Part shown: one piece after another, positions 24,601 to 37,800 of the stretch
Position numbering within the stretch: position 1 is the first letter of the stretch
Layout of the letters: each line of letters begins with the position of its first letter
Assembly: GCF_026151205.1 (NCBI RefSeq)
Contig: NC_087076.1
Coordinates: 14,741,675-14,805,674 of the forward strand
Reading direction: 5' to 3'
From: Bolinopsis microptera
Lineage: Eukaryota > Ctenophora > Tentaculata > Lobata > Bolinopsidae
Length of the DNA: 64,000 nt
Translations under genes and position numbers: made by a program
Notes under the pieces: generated by a model
What the model saw: the letters and a program-made list of their open reading frames with translations, nothing else
What the model was told of the DNA's origin: nothing
The model's database searches: none

Positions 24601-27600
24601 AGGTTTGCTGGTACTTATACTACTACCGAGACCATTTGTCTTGTCACATTTCACGGGGAGGCTGAAGTTTGACAGGGGTAGTACTAGCAATGGGGAGAGT
24701 GTATTAATTAAGCAGTTATCCCCCGCCAACGAAAGGAATGTACAAGGCCAAGGTACACATCATACACAATATTCGCTCTTACTCTCGGGCACCACCCGGC
24801 CGCGCTTCTCAGACGTCTCCACTTTATTTCAAATCTAATATATCTGGGAGAGTAGTACTACGAGGAAATGGCAGGATTCAATTTGTTTTGTGTCGGCCCT
24901 CGAATGGAGTGTAGTTGTGGTGCAGTGTTGGTGACCACGTGACCCGGCCGACGAGAAGCCGGCCCTTTGTTGTGGGTCAGATTATTGCAATACCGGCCGT
25001 CAGAGCACCAGGGTCCCAGCAGGGCTTCCTCTTCTCACTCTAAATCTATTATACAGGTAGCCCCTCGACAACAGACTTCTAGATCGTAGCTAAGATAGAA
25101 AATCTTACACGTTTTAGCTTGGCTAATGGCCAACGACTTTTAACGCTTAAAATATAACTTCCCTAAGTTAACTTATTGCCCCGAACTTGTAGGGTTAGAG
25201 AAAGATTCGATTGGAAAGGGTTGTGTGAAAATGTGTTTCAGATTGAACAATGTCAGAGGTAGAACGTCAGCAGGTATTAATAGTCATTCTAGGTTCTCAA
25301 TCGAGTAAATAACACTATTCTAGTACCTGGCGACGGTACACCCAGTCGAAAGTCAACTCTACGATGTGCGAAAACGGTTGATGCTGCATTGAAAAATGTT
25401 ACAATTGTCAAATTTAAATGATTTGCAAGAGAGCTTTATTCATCACAGCTGTTGTGTGCCCAGTGTAACATGTGATAACGGAGACAATTGTTAGATTATA
25501 GCCAACTCACATGTCATGGACGGGTTAAAACCAATCTTATGTTATATTGTGCAACCGCCGCTCAAAGAAAGTAACATGTCCACATTCGCGACTGACAACT
25601 AAAACACGACCGACCTAATCTTTGGTCATCCTCCTGCCATGCAGGTCGCATGTTAGACTCCATTCATAATATGCTCTTTGACATTTTATAATAAGTCAGC
25701 CATCTGACCTATACCCACCAGCCTACCACTTCAGTCAATTGGAAGCTTACTCAGACGGAGGGAGATTAAGTGGTTACGAACACAAAACGGTGTCTTTAAT
25801 GGGAAGGAGGTTTCCCACATCTAGGTAATGAGAGAGAAGCCATTAAAGGAGCCGTGTTCCCACACACCTTTGAAAGGGGGCTGCGGAGGGTGAGAGTTGG
25901 GAAAGTTTAATTGAGCGGGGTATTTCCAGGCAGCACCTGCACATTTCGTACCGCGGTGAGAGTGACAACACATTACTATCTATCAATTAATTGGTGGTCT
26001 CCGGTCTGTGGGATAGACTTCAAATGAACACCACCCTCTCATTATTACATCATTGTTATAATTCCTGTACTGTACCTGTGACTAGTACTATGTAGTCAGA
26101 TACGATATATTTAAACATAGAATTGCAGGCATTCTCCTTTTAAAACGTCGTACTACCGTACCAAGTGTCAAGATGTAGTTTTTGTATAGTTGTATATTGA
26201 TAGGTTGGACCTTTTTCGGAATGTAATTGTAGCTAGTGAAGCAAGACGGGCCTCAACAACAACACGGTACTGACCATCAATTTAATTAGAGCACAAATAC
26301 AGAGAGTACACAAATAACAAGTCTGACATTTGCCGGTAGGGGACCAGTGAAGTAATCACGTACACAGGTCCTGAGGTCCCATACTACTTAATTCAAACAT
26401 CAGACGTTAATTCACAGGGACACACACCGGGAATTATCCTACTTGTCCGGCCGATGAGTTTGTCCCAGTCTAACGTACCCATTCTATTTTTAACGTCCCG
26501 AATATGCTTCACTTGTGTAAGGAGGGGTTGTAAGGTACTGTAGGGTGGGCCCAGGAGAATGTAAAAGCCATTAGCCAGCAAATAGAGGTTCACCTTCATT
26601 TATTGATGAATATTGAAGACATGCAATGCAATTTCATGACGTTGAAATTAATAAAAACCGGCAGAATTCTGCGAGGAAAGATGTCATACTTATTAAAAGC
26701 ATATCGGTAATTCGACCCAAAGATCTGTCCACTGCTGCACCAAGTGATCCTAAGAAAAATCAAACGATTTAAGTTTGGTAGTCCAGATGTTCATGGCTAT
26801 CATAATATATATAACGACTTTTCAAAGCTCAATCTAATTTAGCGGTACGTTGTCATGTTCATTATCGTAATCTTACTCAAATTCAATGTCCGAAATGTTA
26901 ATTTCCCAAACACTTCGTGGACAGAAGGTTGACAAGGTTATATTGCATTTCGTGGGCGGAATATTGCGATATTTCTCCAGAAGGTTGTCGAAGACATGTA
27001 GTCATTGGATAGACATTATAAAGGGAGCAAGAGTCTGTATCCACTGAGTGGATTCCACTCGTAGGTATTGTTATTGTAATACCAGAATGCAGTTTGGTAA
27101 TATGCAGATAATATTTGATGTTTTTAAAGCAGTCTGAAGAGGGGTGGAATGACATGATGGGGTCGATATTGCATGCACTACTGGATAGGGGGTTAAGATT
27201 GCATGTACCACTTCTATCGCCTGATTATACCGAATAAGGAAAGTCATAAACTATAAAGTGTGTTGTTCATTTTGCGGCAGATTCCTCTCAACCGCTCAGC
27301 CTGTAGAAGTACTTTATAGAGTAGGCTCTAATTCTGCTTAAAGACAGTAAAACTATCTGGTGTTAAGTTCCCGAACCAGCGAATTTAAAGTTCGCGGTTG
27401 AGATATGAGAAAGGAGTGGCTAGGAGATATCAAAATTTAATCTTCAGCAACCCGGCTTAGAGTTTAACTCTCGCACATTCTTGGAAACTACTCATTACCT
27501 AGACTGCCTGGCCCCCGTGAGTACAATCTCGTCTGGAGATACAATTAATAAGCTAAATGTTTACATCAGTACCATAATAGCACCCCAAGTTCCAAGTACT

Positions 27601-29995
27601 ACTTGGTGTTACTTACATGGTGTTAGGTAAAGGGGACTTAATCCTCTCCTCCTCAAACAGCTGTGAGAGAATGTTGTGAGCAATGTGTTCGCTGTTCGTA
27701 CTGTTTTCTCCCCACATCTTGTAGCTGCTGCTGTTCCCAAAATAATCCAACTGAAAATAAACTGAGTTATCTTCTGTTTGATGTTGACGATAATTTGAAT
27801 AGTTTCAAATAGCAAATGTAAGTGTACATTAAGCCAATAATTGTGAACAGATGGTTTCAGTAGACACCTTTCTCGGTGTCTGAGGACAGGGTTGGAGGCC
27901 CAACAATTAAGGTCATGTCGACACGTGAAGGGAGTGGTGGAGTATTGAGTGTATATACTCACTAGTAGACATCAGAACTCACATGTCGAAAATGCGTTAA
28001 TTTTAGCCGCCCTGTATTTTTCTTTCATCCCAGACAAAGGTTATCGAAATTTGAGACAATTGATTGATTTCCCACTAGCAGGAACCTTCCTGTGTTCTTA
28101 CTCAGATCTGGTTTCAACAAAAGGATTGAAGAAAGGGGGCTCACTGATCAGCTGCACAATGCACATGATCCAAAATATAAGTTTTCAATTTCGTTAGACT
28201 TTATGGAAATATCGAGCTGCTGCATAGCCCGAACGGCGAACCCTCTCCTTCCAAAAAATTACTCTCTCAACATTTTACAGCAGCATTATATTATGTGTAT
28301 GGGACCCCCTGATCTAGTACGTTCTATTTTACAGATCCAACGCAAAATATTTAGTTCTACTCAAAAGTGTGAAACCCAATGTTTAGCAATAACGGTGAAC
28401 TTCTAATATAATTAATCGGTTTAACTTTTTCAAGGTATGATCTCCTTACTTTTCACATGATTTACCACATGATTTTCGTCACGAAGGTGTCTAATGATCC
28501 TTTATTTTAGTGAAGGAAGAACTTTCGAAGCACCTGATATTCGTAAATATCCAGTGTAGGTGTTAAGCAGGGGTATTTTGAAATTTGAAACCAACCTCTT
28601 GACCGTGTTCCATGTCATAATAAATTCAGTAAATTCCCGTAAACCACATCCAACATATATCGGAGTAATACCAAAATAGCGTGTAATCAGCTCCCTTCGT
28701 GTATTAGTTAGTCAAAACTGCACCTAAGGGCCTGGCAAAATATTTCCGTTTCTATTGCGTCATCTTTTTGTGCAAAGCAGAAGGCTAAGTCTTAATTCGA
28801 TTGAAAGAACACTCCCCTGTTCGCTGCTCTACTTCTTACACTATATAGCAAGGAGGGGCTGGAACTTCTGGTGAAGTCTGAAACGGTGACAATCAGCAAA
28901 CATGAAGAAGCATCAGCTTCCGACCGGCGACCATTGTCTTGTTTGTTTGTTTGTTTGGAGAGAGTTTCCGTAAACAGTAAACAGAGAGTAAGATTGGTTT
29001 AGAAAACATACACTCGCGAGTGTGTTGTTGTGAGCCACGGACCAGCTCCTAATTACAAATCCATCACTGGAGCACGTGACCCGGCCGGTGTAGATTGTGC
29101 AACTGAATGGATAATAAAATTATGATTGCTTATATTTGGCGAATATACACAGTGCTCTCCGGTTTGCATAATGAGAGGATGGCACGGCTGAACAATGATT
29201 CTACAATTTGCTGTCAGAACCAGTGTATACGTACTTGCCTTGACCAAGACAAAAGATATTTATGAATACCTGCACGTCGTAACCTTTGCCAGGGAATGTA
29301 TCAGACACGGACAAAAAGTGTAAAATATTTTAAACTTGAATAACCCGAAGGCGACCAATGGTCTGCTCTACAGTCTGTTGAGTATGCTATAAAATTCTTC
29401 GGCTCGATTTCTCAGGGCGTTCACGGATCGGAAGCCCGAGCTCTATCTTGCCGCCTTGTCTAGCAGATATGGGGCTCGTAATATAGTTAGAATTTAGAGC
29501 CTGGTTGTGGGTTTATTGCTTCGCTGCCGGACATACAGAGGGCAGCCCTCAGGCTGTTCTCCTCGCGGGGTTAATTTAATTTAGTGAAACTACACTCGAT
29601 TGAGAGCCACTAACTATCCCTGACTCTCATCATTTGGCAGTCTGGGGGCTCCTTTTAAAGTGTCACCATCTACAATACAGTTCTAAAGAATTCGATGCAT
29701 CGTACCTATTGTAAGGTAACATTAAAAGATCTAGAAGAATCTAATTTAGTTGATCTTGATCATATGCAGATTATCATGGTAGCACACACACGTCGGTTAT
29801 ATAGAGATTACGCGGCACAGGAATATACAGACTCAAACAGCCATACAAGAGTGGGTTGTGGAAGATAAGGGCCGTAAATATTGAACTTCATGAACAAGAT
29901 TATGTTATTTAACACATATAGCAGATGATTTGAGAGAGTACATTTAACCGAGCGTCACCTGCCCTGCTGAGCATGTACACATTACACAACCAACT

Positions 29996-30033
<38 letters not shown>

Positions 30034-33000
30034 AATATACACACGTGGTGGTTTTATACAGCACTTATCAGCTGTCTTGAAGTAGTTATCATTTCACATT
30101 TGCCTCGGGGTGTTGACTGCCTTTCATCAACTTGGTAACATGTTTTCTGTCAGACATTTAGGACGCATGATAAGTCTCAGGGCTCCTATCAGTGGTTGCA
30201 TGTGTCAAGTCCAGCCCTCTCTTTGATAATTATGATTCTAAGATCAGTGTATATGTGTGTGTGATGGAAAACAAGGTCGGTTAGGCGAGCACTAAAGATC
30301 TCTGTTAAGGGTACGGTAATTTAGTCTTGCCACTGTTTAACATTGTCTCGCCCCACTAAAACACACATAATCGATGACTAATACTGCAAACTAACCCGCT
30401 ACTACTGTTCCCCAATCACCAGCGAGCTCCGCCAGTCAACGATCAAAACGTGCCTCGTTGACCACTTAGAGGGAGGAGAGTCAGGTCATGTGACCGAGTG
30501 AGTGCAAGGGGAGGGTGTGCAGTAATGAGCCTGATAATCTCACCGGCTGGACATGTGCTGATTTCTTTGTAATGAAGTAAATGGTGGATATAATTTGTCC
30601 TTCACTTGTTAACCAGGCAAGGGCCAGCTTTGGTAATTAACGATAAAGATATGATATGGCATTATCAACCTGAAATGTAAGAGCGATGCACGGACTCTTT
30701 AACTGCCAAGACAGAGTTTTCTCAAGTCTCACTCTTTAATTTGGTGTTACTATTTCCAATTAAGAATTTCTCAGGATGTTTATCTCTGTTTCAATCAACA
30801 GTTAACTTAGTCTTATCTCATGCAAAGAAAACTGACGTGCTTTCCCACGCTATTTAGAATAGAGCCTCAATTGAGCTCAAGCCTCACTTTTTTCACGCGA
30901 CACAAATCTTAGCATTTAAACGACAATGAGGTAAGTGGGCCTTACTAGAGGAACAGAATACACTTTCATTGTGTATCGTATGGATCCATCCTCTCTTCTT
31001 TTCTTCAATTTCAAGCCACATTTATTGTCTAAGAAGGACGACGGATATTAATACGAGACTCGCACATAAACACAGAGGCCTCAGGTTAATAAGAAACTTT
31101 GTCAAGCAATATGTCACACCGTTTATACCATATATGGCAATAAGTTTTCATGAGCTCCCATCTTGAGCAGGCTCTTTAAGTGTATTAACTGTATGGTTGA
31201 GTCTCGGTAAATTTATTGGGTACATCTGATTGTATTGCACCGATTTTGAAATACGAATAGCTGCGATCACTTAGGTTCTTAGAAAAGTGTTCTATTTTAA
31301 GGTCTAGGTAAAAGTTAATGCTTTGATATGTGACTTTAATTGTAATAAACTTTTGGAGCGAGAGGGGTGATCAGTGGAAATTTGATAAAATGTTGCAGAT
31401 TATTGTACGATATGTAATTAAACTATCAATAATAAGATTGATGTAAGCAGTGATGAGTTGTAGGATTACTAGTTAATTTAGTTTGTTAATGTTAATGTCA
31501 TTACCTCCGATCGTTCTGGTTCACTAATGAGTTTTTCAGGTTCGAAACTCAATCATGACTTGGTTAGGTGTGACCTATCGGATGCGAGACCTAAAAAGTG
31601 CAATCATCTGACTTGGTCTTTTAGTAATAGTGCTGTACGAGATATAAGTGAGTGTATCTGTCAATAAGTATGATATAACTGTAAAATATCTCCGACATAA
31701 TAATGTATCGCAGCCAAGTTAGATTAGCTTAGAGACTTTCAAGGTCCAATAGTGGGAGGGCTGAATTTAAAGCTAAGCTAGGAGCCCCGTGACTACTGAA
31801 CACCTCTCTCTTGCTGATTCATGTAACATGCAATCTACAGATTGTCTCGTACTAAGTAAAATATGAAGGTTTGATGTGAAGAGCCCGACTAATAAGCCGA
31901 CTGTTAAAACGTTCGTCGTAGGACCTTATTATTAAAGATATCATATTATACACAGTGAGCACATCCAGATTGAGGGCTCCAGCAAGCTGACGAATATCGT
32001 CAAATGTGGGACACGAGAATCCACGTTTAGAGGGTTGGTAGTCAGTAATAGAAATCTAATTTTTTCATTGGGGGTTAAGAGTGGATATATTTCCCATATT
32101 TAGCCAACGTTTGTAATTTTTTTGGGAATGATAATTCTAAGCAGGATAAAAAGAATATCTACATATTCATTATTCATATTGATCTACATCTTCGTATTGA
32201 TACTGTGCAAAAGTACAACTTATTACAAGGAAATTACGTTTACGTATGCATGTTTTGGACCTATGATGCAAACTTACACTGAAATATAATGACGATAGAT
32301 AGATGATGATGATGATAGCGGGGGATGCCAAAATATCAAAACTTCCTGTACTTGATGTTACAATTTGTGAATTTGAGAATTATTATATTGCTGGCATTTT
32401 AATGAGACGGTCAACCAAAACTTCCTTACAGTCTATAAACTCTATGGCAGGAATGATAATTGACACTTCATTAAATAACTCAATCTAACTTGGAAAATAT
32501 ACCTTATCTGTGGTGGTTATAATTTGATTTGTGGGCCAGGTTGATTTCTTGTCCCATTATTATTACACACGCACACGACCTATCCAAACTCGCACATCAT
32601 TAATAACCAACACGTTCCGAAAACTAAATAAATTCTACATCCTAGGAGTAGTGTTTTATAATGCTTGTTTTAACATGCCAAATATAATGAGGACTTTACG
32701 TTTCGTTACACACGCGACTCACAAAATATAAACAGACGGCTTGGTGAGGACTTAGAAAGGCATCAACATTTACAACAGATGAAAATGAATGTTGAGGCTG
32801 ACAGTTTCCGAGGAAAGACTCTCGACATTTATACTTCGTCATAATCCAAAAATAACGCAAAAGTGATCGCAAAATTGTTGGCTACAGTCCAGTTCATGGC
32901 CTATAGGTTCTCGAAGTTTTCATCATACCTCCACAAGATACTTTGTAGTAAGTAGTGACCCTAATTTATTATATATTATACATACATTACCCATCATGAA

Positions 33001-33486
33001 CAATAATATCAGGTGTCCAGATTATATAATATTTACATCAGAATAAAGATCTTAGTTAAAAGAGATGGTTAAAAAGTGATGATTGCGTACCTTATCTCCA
33101 TCAAAGCTTTCATCAGAGGCTTGTGGACTTGAGCAGTATCCTGAACTCGTCGTGGAACCTGTCTTTACAAACATCTTCATCTGAAAAAGTCACAGTTAAA
33201 AAAACTTTTGACGAAACAATAATCACGAAGAATTTTTGGAAGATTTTAACGCAATCAAAGGAGATCTAGAGGGACAGTTTGGCTTTAAAGTGTTCTTTTA
33301 CTGATAGATTAAATGAAATTTAAGTAAACTCACATCATCTCCAAATGTCTCGGGTGAGAGACTCGGTTGACTAGCCGTAAGCAACATAACTATAATCGAA
33401 ACAAAGGATAAATGCGATCGAGAGATTTGGCTTAGTAAGTGAGCATCCAAACCATATGCTTTTATCCAATGCGAATCTTCGCGCAA
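18648..33486 (-). CDS. MEIOC: MEIOC-like meiotic coiled-coil protein, ten exons
   Basis: I assembled ten exons with GT/AG borders and consistent phases: 33334-33486 (in-frame ATG at 33486 or 33387), 33091-33180, 27617-27750, 23682-23779, 22361-22922, 20703-20835, 20211-20294, 19493-19615, 18920-19082 and 18648-18754 (stop TAG). The product is 515 aa from 33387, or 548 aa from 33486. Exon 5 encodes a Q/N/G/M-rich disordered stretch with NMGGM repeats. Residues about 358-515 are helical and resemble the C-terminal coiled-coil domain of vertebrate MEIOC: an E-x-C-W...L-x-x-R-x-x-K-K segment, then K-x-D-x-L-I and a long amphipathic region. In mouse MEIOC partners YTHDC2 and keeps germ cells in meiotic prophase; germline function here is inferred. 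Vertebrate MEIOC is much longer. Identification rests on remembered family similarity. The introns hold no other supported gene. Confidence 0.72.
21206..21265. other. 60-nt hairpin in a MEIOC-like intron
   Basis: An 11-bp perfect outer stem (TTCTAACACCT at 21206-21216 with AGGTGTTAGAA at 21255-21265) encloses an inner ACAAGC/GCTTGT stem at 21228-21233 and 21243-21248. The internal loop is asymmetric. It could be a small structured RNA, a foldback repeat remnant or chance. Confidence 0.4.
30001..30028. repeat. (TA)n microsatellite in a MEIOC-like intron
   Basis: About 14 uninterrupted TA/AT units lie within the large third intron (27751-33090). The rest of that intron shows no supported feature. 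Confidence 0.9.
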
Positions 33487-34855
33487 TTTTTATCCTGGAC
33501 AAATTATTGCGTGAGGTTTCTTTGTGGCTTGCGCGCCACGTCGAAAGAAAAAATCATTGACCAAAATTCCAAATTCATTATTTTGACTTTTGATTCAGCT
33601 CGCTCATATCATATATAATGTGTATATATGCTATAACTTTAAGTTTACATAAACAGTAGTCATTAATAAATAAGTAGGAAAATGGTGTGATAAAATTGGC
33701 AAATTTGTTATTATTTACTTAACCGTTTGCATTTCCCTTTTTATTATTTGTTAGTTCCTTATTGTGTTATTAGTTAATCGTATGAGCGAGGTAAACATTT
33801 TGTTACCGAACAAAACAACTAGTTGAAAAATGTCCACCACAAACAAAATAATTTGAGCGAACATAAAACATTTTGTTTTGTTGAAACTTGTAGGTTTACA
33901 ACCTTAAACCTACAGGACGCGCGCCGAGTTAAGTTGTATTGGACTCGTCGACGGAACAAATATTCTACGAGTATATGGAGTATCACCCGTTATATTAAGT
34001 TGAATTTTTTATCGCGTTTAAGTTGAATTTTGTATCGCGTTTAAACGCGATAAAAAATTTTAAAAGCCTTACTCATGCTTGCAATTGCATGAGGCGCGCT
34101 TTATGTTATTAATTAAATAAATGTTGATTGACGATGTCAACCCTTCCAGATCGTTGCTTTGCTAATTAACAAATAACAAAGCAACGATTTCATTTTCAAT
34201 GCGAAGTAAGAACAAAAAATAATAGTTTGTGCAACGCGTCGAAGCGTCAAACATCAAAGTCCTCCAATAATTAATGCTTAAAAACGTCGTTATTAAACAT
34301 GAAACAACAAATTGAAAATGTCGGTACGGTATTCTTTTTATTGTTTATTGAATAAATTTTAAATAAACTATAAATTAGCAACAGTTAACAATTTAGAATT
34401 TTAAAGGTTCCCGTCCACATTAAAAAATTGCATTAGAAATCAGACAGCAAACAAATAATATTATACAAGAATTGCAATGTTCATTGTTATTTAATATTCA
34501 ATATTGATGAATTTATTGTTGAATTTATTCGATGCTAAAACCATTCATTCAACAATCTTTAATTGAAGCGATGGCATTAAATTTCGAAAAGTGATAGAAC
34601 TAATATACAAAATTAAACTATTATACTTACTATACGACATATATTATTGTAAGATCAACGATATCGACCATCATTACAAATACATGTAATGGTAAGGGGA
34701 TATTTTTCAAATTCGTGATTTGAGATCAACCGCGCGGCTCAATAACCACACATATCAGAAGCTGGTGAAGAATCGAGCGCTCGTGGGCACGAGTTTCCTC
34801 GTTTTGCGCACATTCACATTAGAATTTCTTACGTTACAATTGTTTAGTCGCAGCT
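33487..34855. other. Intergenic between MEIOC-like and RPS6 genes, with dispersed repeats
   Basis: The two genes diverge, so both promoters should lie here. Positions 33885-34000 match the element at 49265-49451 in inverted orientation (shared TTGTAGGTTTACAACC, GGACGCGCGCCGAG, GACTCGTCGACGGAACA and GTATCACCCGTTA words). Positions 34127-34270 match 1176-1310 (GATGTCAACCC, GATCGTTGCTTTGC-like stem, AAGTCCTCCAA). The RPS6 transcription start is probably in the last ~100 bases, and a pyrimidine tract near 34792 is a weak candidate TOP site. Confidence 0.5.
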
Positions 34856-37800
34856 ATGAAGGTCAGTGTTTTACATTTAATTTTTTGGCTTCACTAATTT
34901 TCACTTATGATCCAGTTGAACTGCTCAATTCATTAGACGTTAACTGCGAATTATTATTAAAATCTACCCTATTTAATCATTCATGCCCCTCCCGTTTACC
35001 ACGGATGAGACTGACATCTATTTCAATGAGAAACTAATCACATGTTATCCATCTATCACTAGCCATCTTTCATCTTACTGTCCATTCTCACTATTTCAGT
35101 ACATCCATTCTTAACTATCGCCATCATTTCGACTGAATTGCTTTATTTCAGTTGAACATTGCCTACCCAGCCACTGGCTGCCAGAAGCTCCTGAAGATAG
35201 ATGACGAAAAGATCTTGTGAGTTATTTAATCTGATCCTTAAATAATAGTTACAGGGGGGGGGGGGGGGGGCCAACCATATTAAAGTATATTAAAGTATAT
35301 CCCCGGGTCAAAATCGGGAAAAATCCTACATTTTAATATACTTTAATATGGTTGGCCCCCCCCCCCCCCCCCCAGTTACATTTGTGCAATTAATAGCTAG
35401 GCTGGTGATTACACTTAAACTTCATTATAGAATCTAAGTCTATTCTTGGCTCTGATTTGGGAAATATCTTACTTCCAACTAACTGGTAGACCAATCGCAA
35501 TGTTTCCGACGTTACTTGATAACTAACAAATATTGTGATAAATCTTTCGGGCAGTCGAAGCAGATCCAAAAATGATATAAAGTCTCGTCTATGCTCATCA
35601 AAATTCGGTAATCCCTCTCTGCGACGCAAAGGATTGCTTTCCACAGCGGATGTTTCTTGTGAAGAGGACCTTATCAAGCAACCATTTTAACTATTACAAC
35701 CACAACCTCTAATGATATATTTTCACAATCGTTCCTCTGATAATATACTCTTGAGCCACAGTTATCGATATTAAACTATGAGCACACGTATAGTCTACTT
35801 CAACCACTCTTGTTTAAGAAGTGAAATACATTAGAGGTTTAAGCATGAGCCCAAGGTTAAATTAAACAATATCATGAGCGTACTGCATAGTATTCAACCT
35901 TTCGCCACTAATAGGTTATTCTTATCGAGTAAGCTTGCGATCTTATGTCTCTGTAATTGTGGGCGAATGTCATATACAAGTAAAGGTTTCTATTATTCCT
36001 ATGAATATTAAACACAAATTATCTCACCATAAGGAAATCTACATCTAATATGCCCGGCGAATAGTTACTGTACTCGCCATAATTTATTAAATTCTTGGGT
36101 GTCTCAGGCATGATGCTAGCAATATGGCTTGTATCTGTTCAGTACACCCAACATAACATTACTCTTTACGCGAGGTTCTGAAATTATTTCATTACTTCTG
36201 AACAATTGTAATACAATTTTCTATTTAACACACTGTCGTTAGACTAGATATCTTAAAAAATTATTGAGACTCATAAATAATGGCACCTTAGTAAGGCCAC
36301 TACTTAAGAAGTTCCTCCCCTGTGCTGTAGAAATACATCGTAACTTCACTGTTTTCCATGAAAGTTAGTGCATGCAATTCAGAGCTTGTTTATAAATCGA
36401 AACCATCTAAAAATTGCCGTATCAGTAGTCATTAGCATGGAAAAGACTGACAGGTCCATAACAGAAGGGCACAGTCACGACATATTCTGTTGTCCAACTG
36501 GAACAAGTGTTCCTGGATAGTGTCAATCCTGACTTCCCGCTAGTGTTCCAAACCTAGTGAAGACTTCAGTAACCCTGAAGTAAATGGAGACGTGGACAGA
36601 TAAGCACTGCAACACGTTTCTGATAGAACTATCTTACACCCCTGATAAAGTGTAATGTTACAGGTCTGTGTTCTACGACAAGAGGATCGGACAGGAAGTA
36701 CCAGCTGATAGGCTCGGAGACGAATGGAAGGTTGGTTTTATCTTTACATTTTTCCTTTGAAACAATCATCAACGATTATAGTTTCATACACTAGAATTGA
36801 CGCTTCTATACAGTGGTGTATTTTGTCTAAAACTAAGCTCTGTCATTGCCTTATTGAAGGTGTATTTGGTTAACTCGGCTCACCAATTCACTGAAACTAT
36901 AAGGCCCCTGAGTCTTGATCCTTACCGTCTTCACTTCAATAGTCATAAAATTTTAAAAGGAAATTTACTAATTGTATAAAGTGATTTTAACATGACCAAG
37001 GCATTGTGGAAGTTAAGTATTAAGTAAAACACAAGTAGATAATGATTGTAACACATGCATGGCAAAACTAAATAAGCAATGGGTGTCTCAGGCATGATGC
37101 TAGCAATATAGCTTGTATCTGTTCAGTACACCCAACATAACATTACAATTTACGCGAGGTTCTGAAATTATTTCATTACTTCTGAACAATTGTAATACAA
37201 TCTAATTCTACGGTAGTCCCGATCTAGTCGATTATTGAGGGCTTGTATGCTGGTGGTTGCTATTACTTTTAGGCCCTCTTCTGTATCGCTGTGATTTTAT
37301 AAACGGGCATATTCACAAGTCATGGTAGTAACTGAATGTGTGGTCTTAGATCAGTTTGATTAGTCACAATTTCCTGGAGTCCTATAGTTTCATGTTGGAT
37401 GACAATGAACCATGGCAGTTTAGTAGAAACTGAATAAAACTTGCTAATTCTTAGAGGACCTAGACTAATCACAATTAATTGTTCTACAATAAGTACCACT
37501 GTACTTGCTTCGATTCATTCTCCCTACCTACAAGTATTGGGCACCCAACTTAGGTACTGGGCTCAAGTGTTAAACTTCCCACCAAGAATCGGCGGTGGTT
37601 TGCTCAGTTGGATAAAACTAATACCACAAAAACATTTATCAAAAGCTTTGCTAACATAGGTTAGCTCAGGGACTAGGGTGCATACCATCAGAGGCAATAC
37701 TTAATTACGGTATAGAATCAAAAATTCCTTCTGATATCGTGACTATGGGTCTTTCTATTCGGTGCTACTAAGTTACACTTCCATTATGATTTGAAATTGA

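Noticed and set aside
34720..35037. 105-codon plus-strand frame over the RPS6 first exon
   Set aside because: The RPS6 start and donor (34856-34861) lie inside it in a gene model supported by five further exons; this frame has no recognisable motif.
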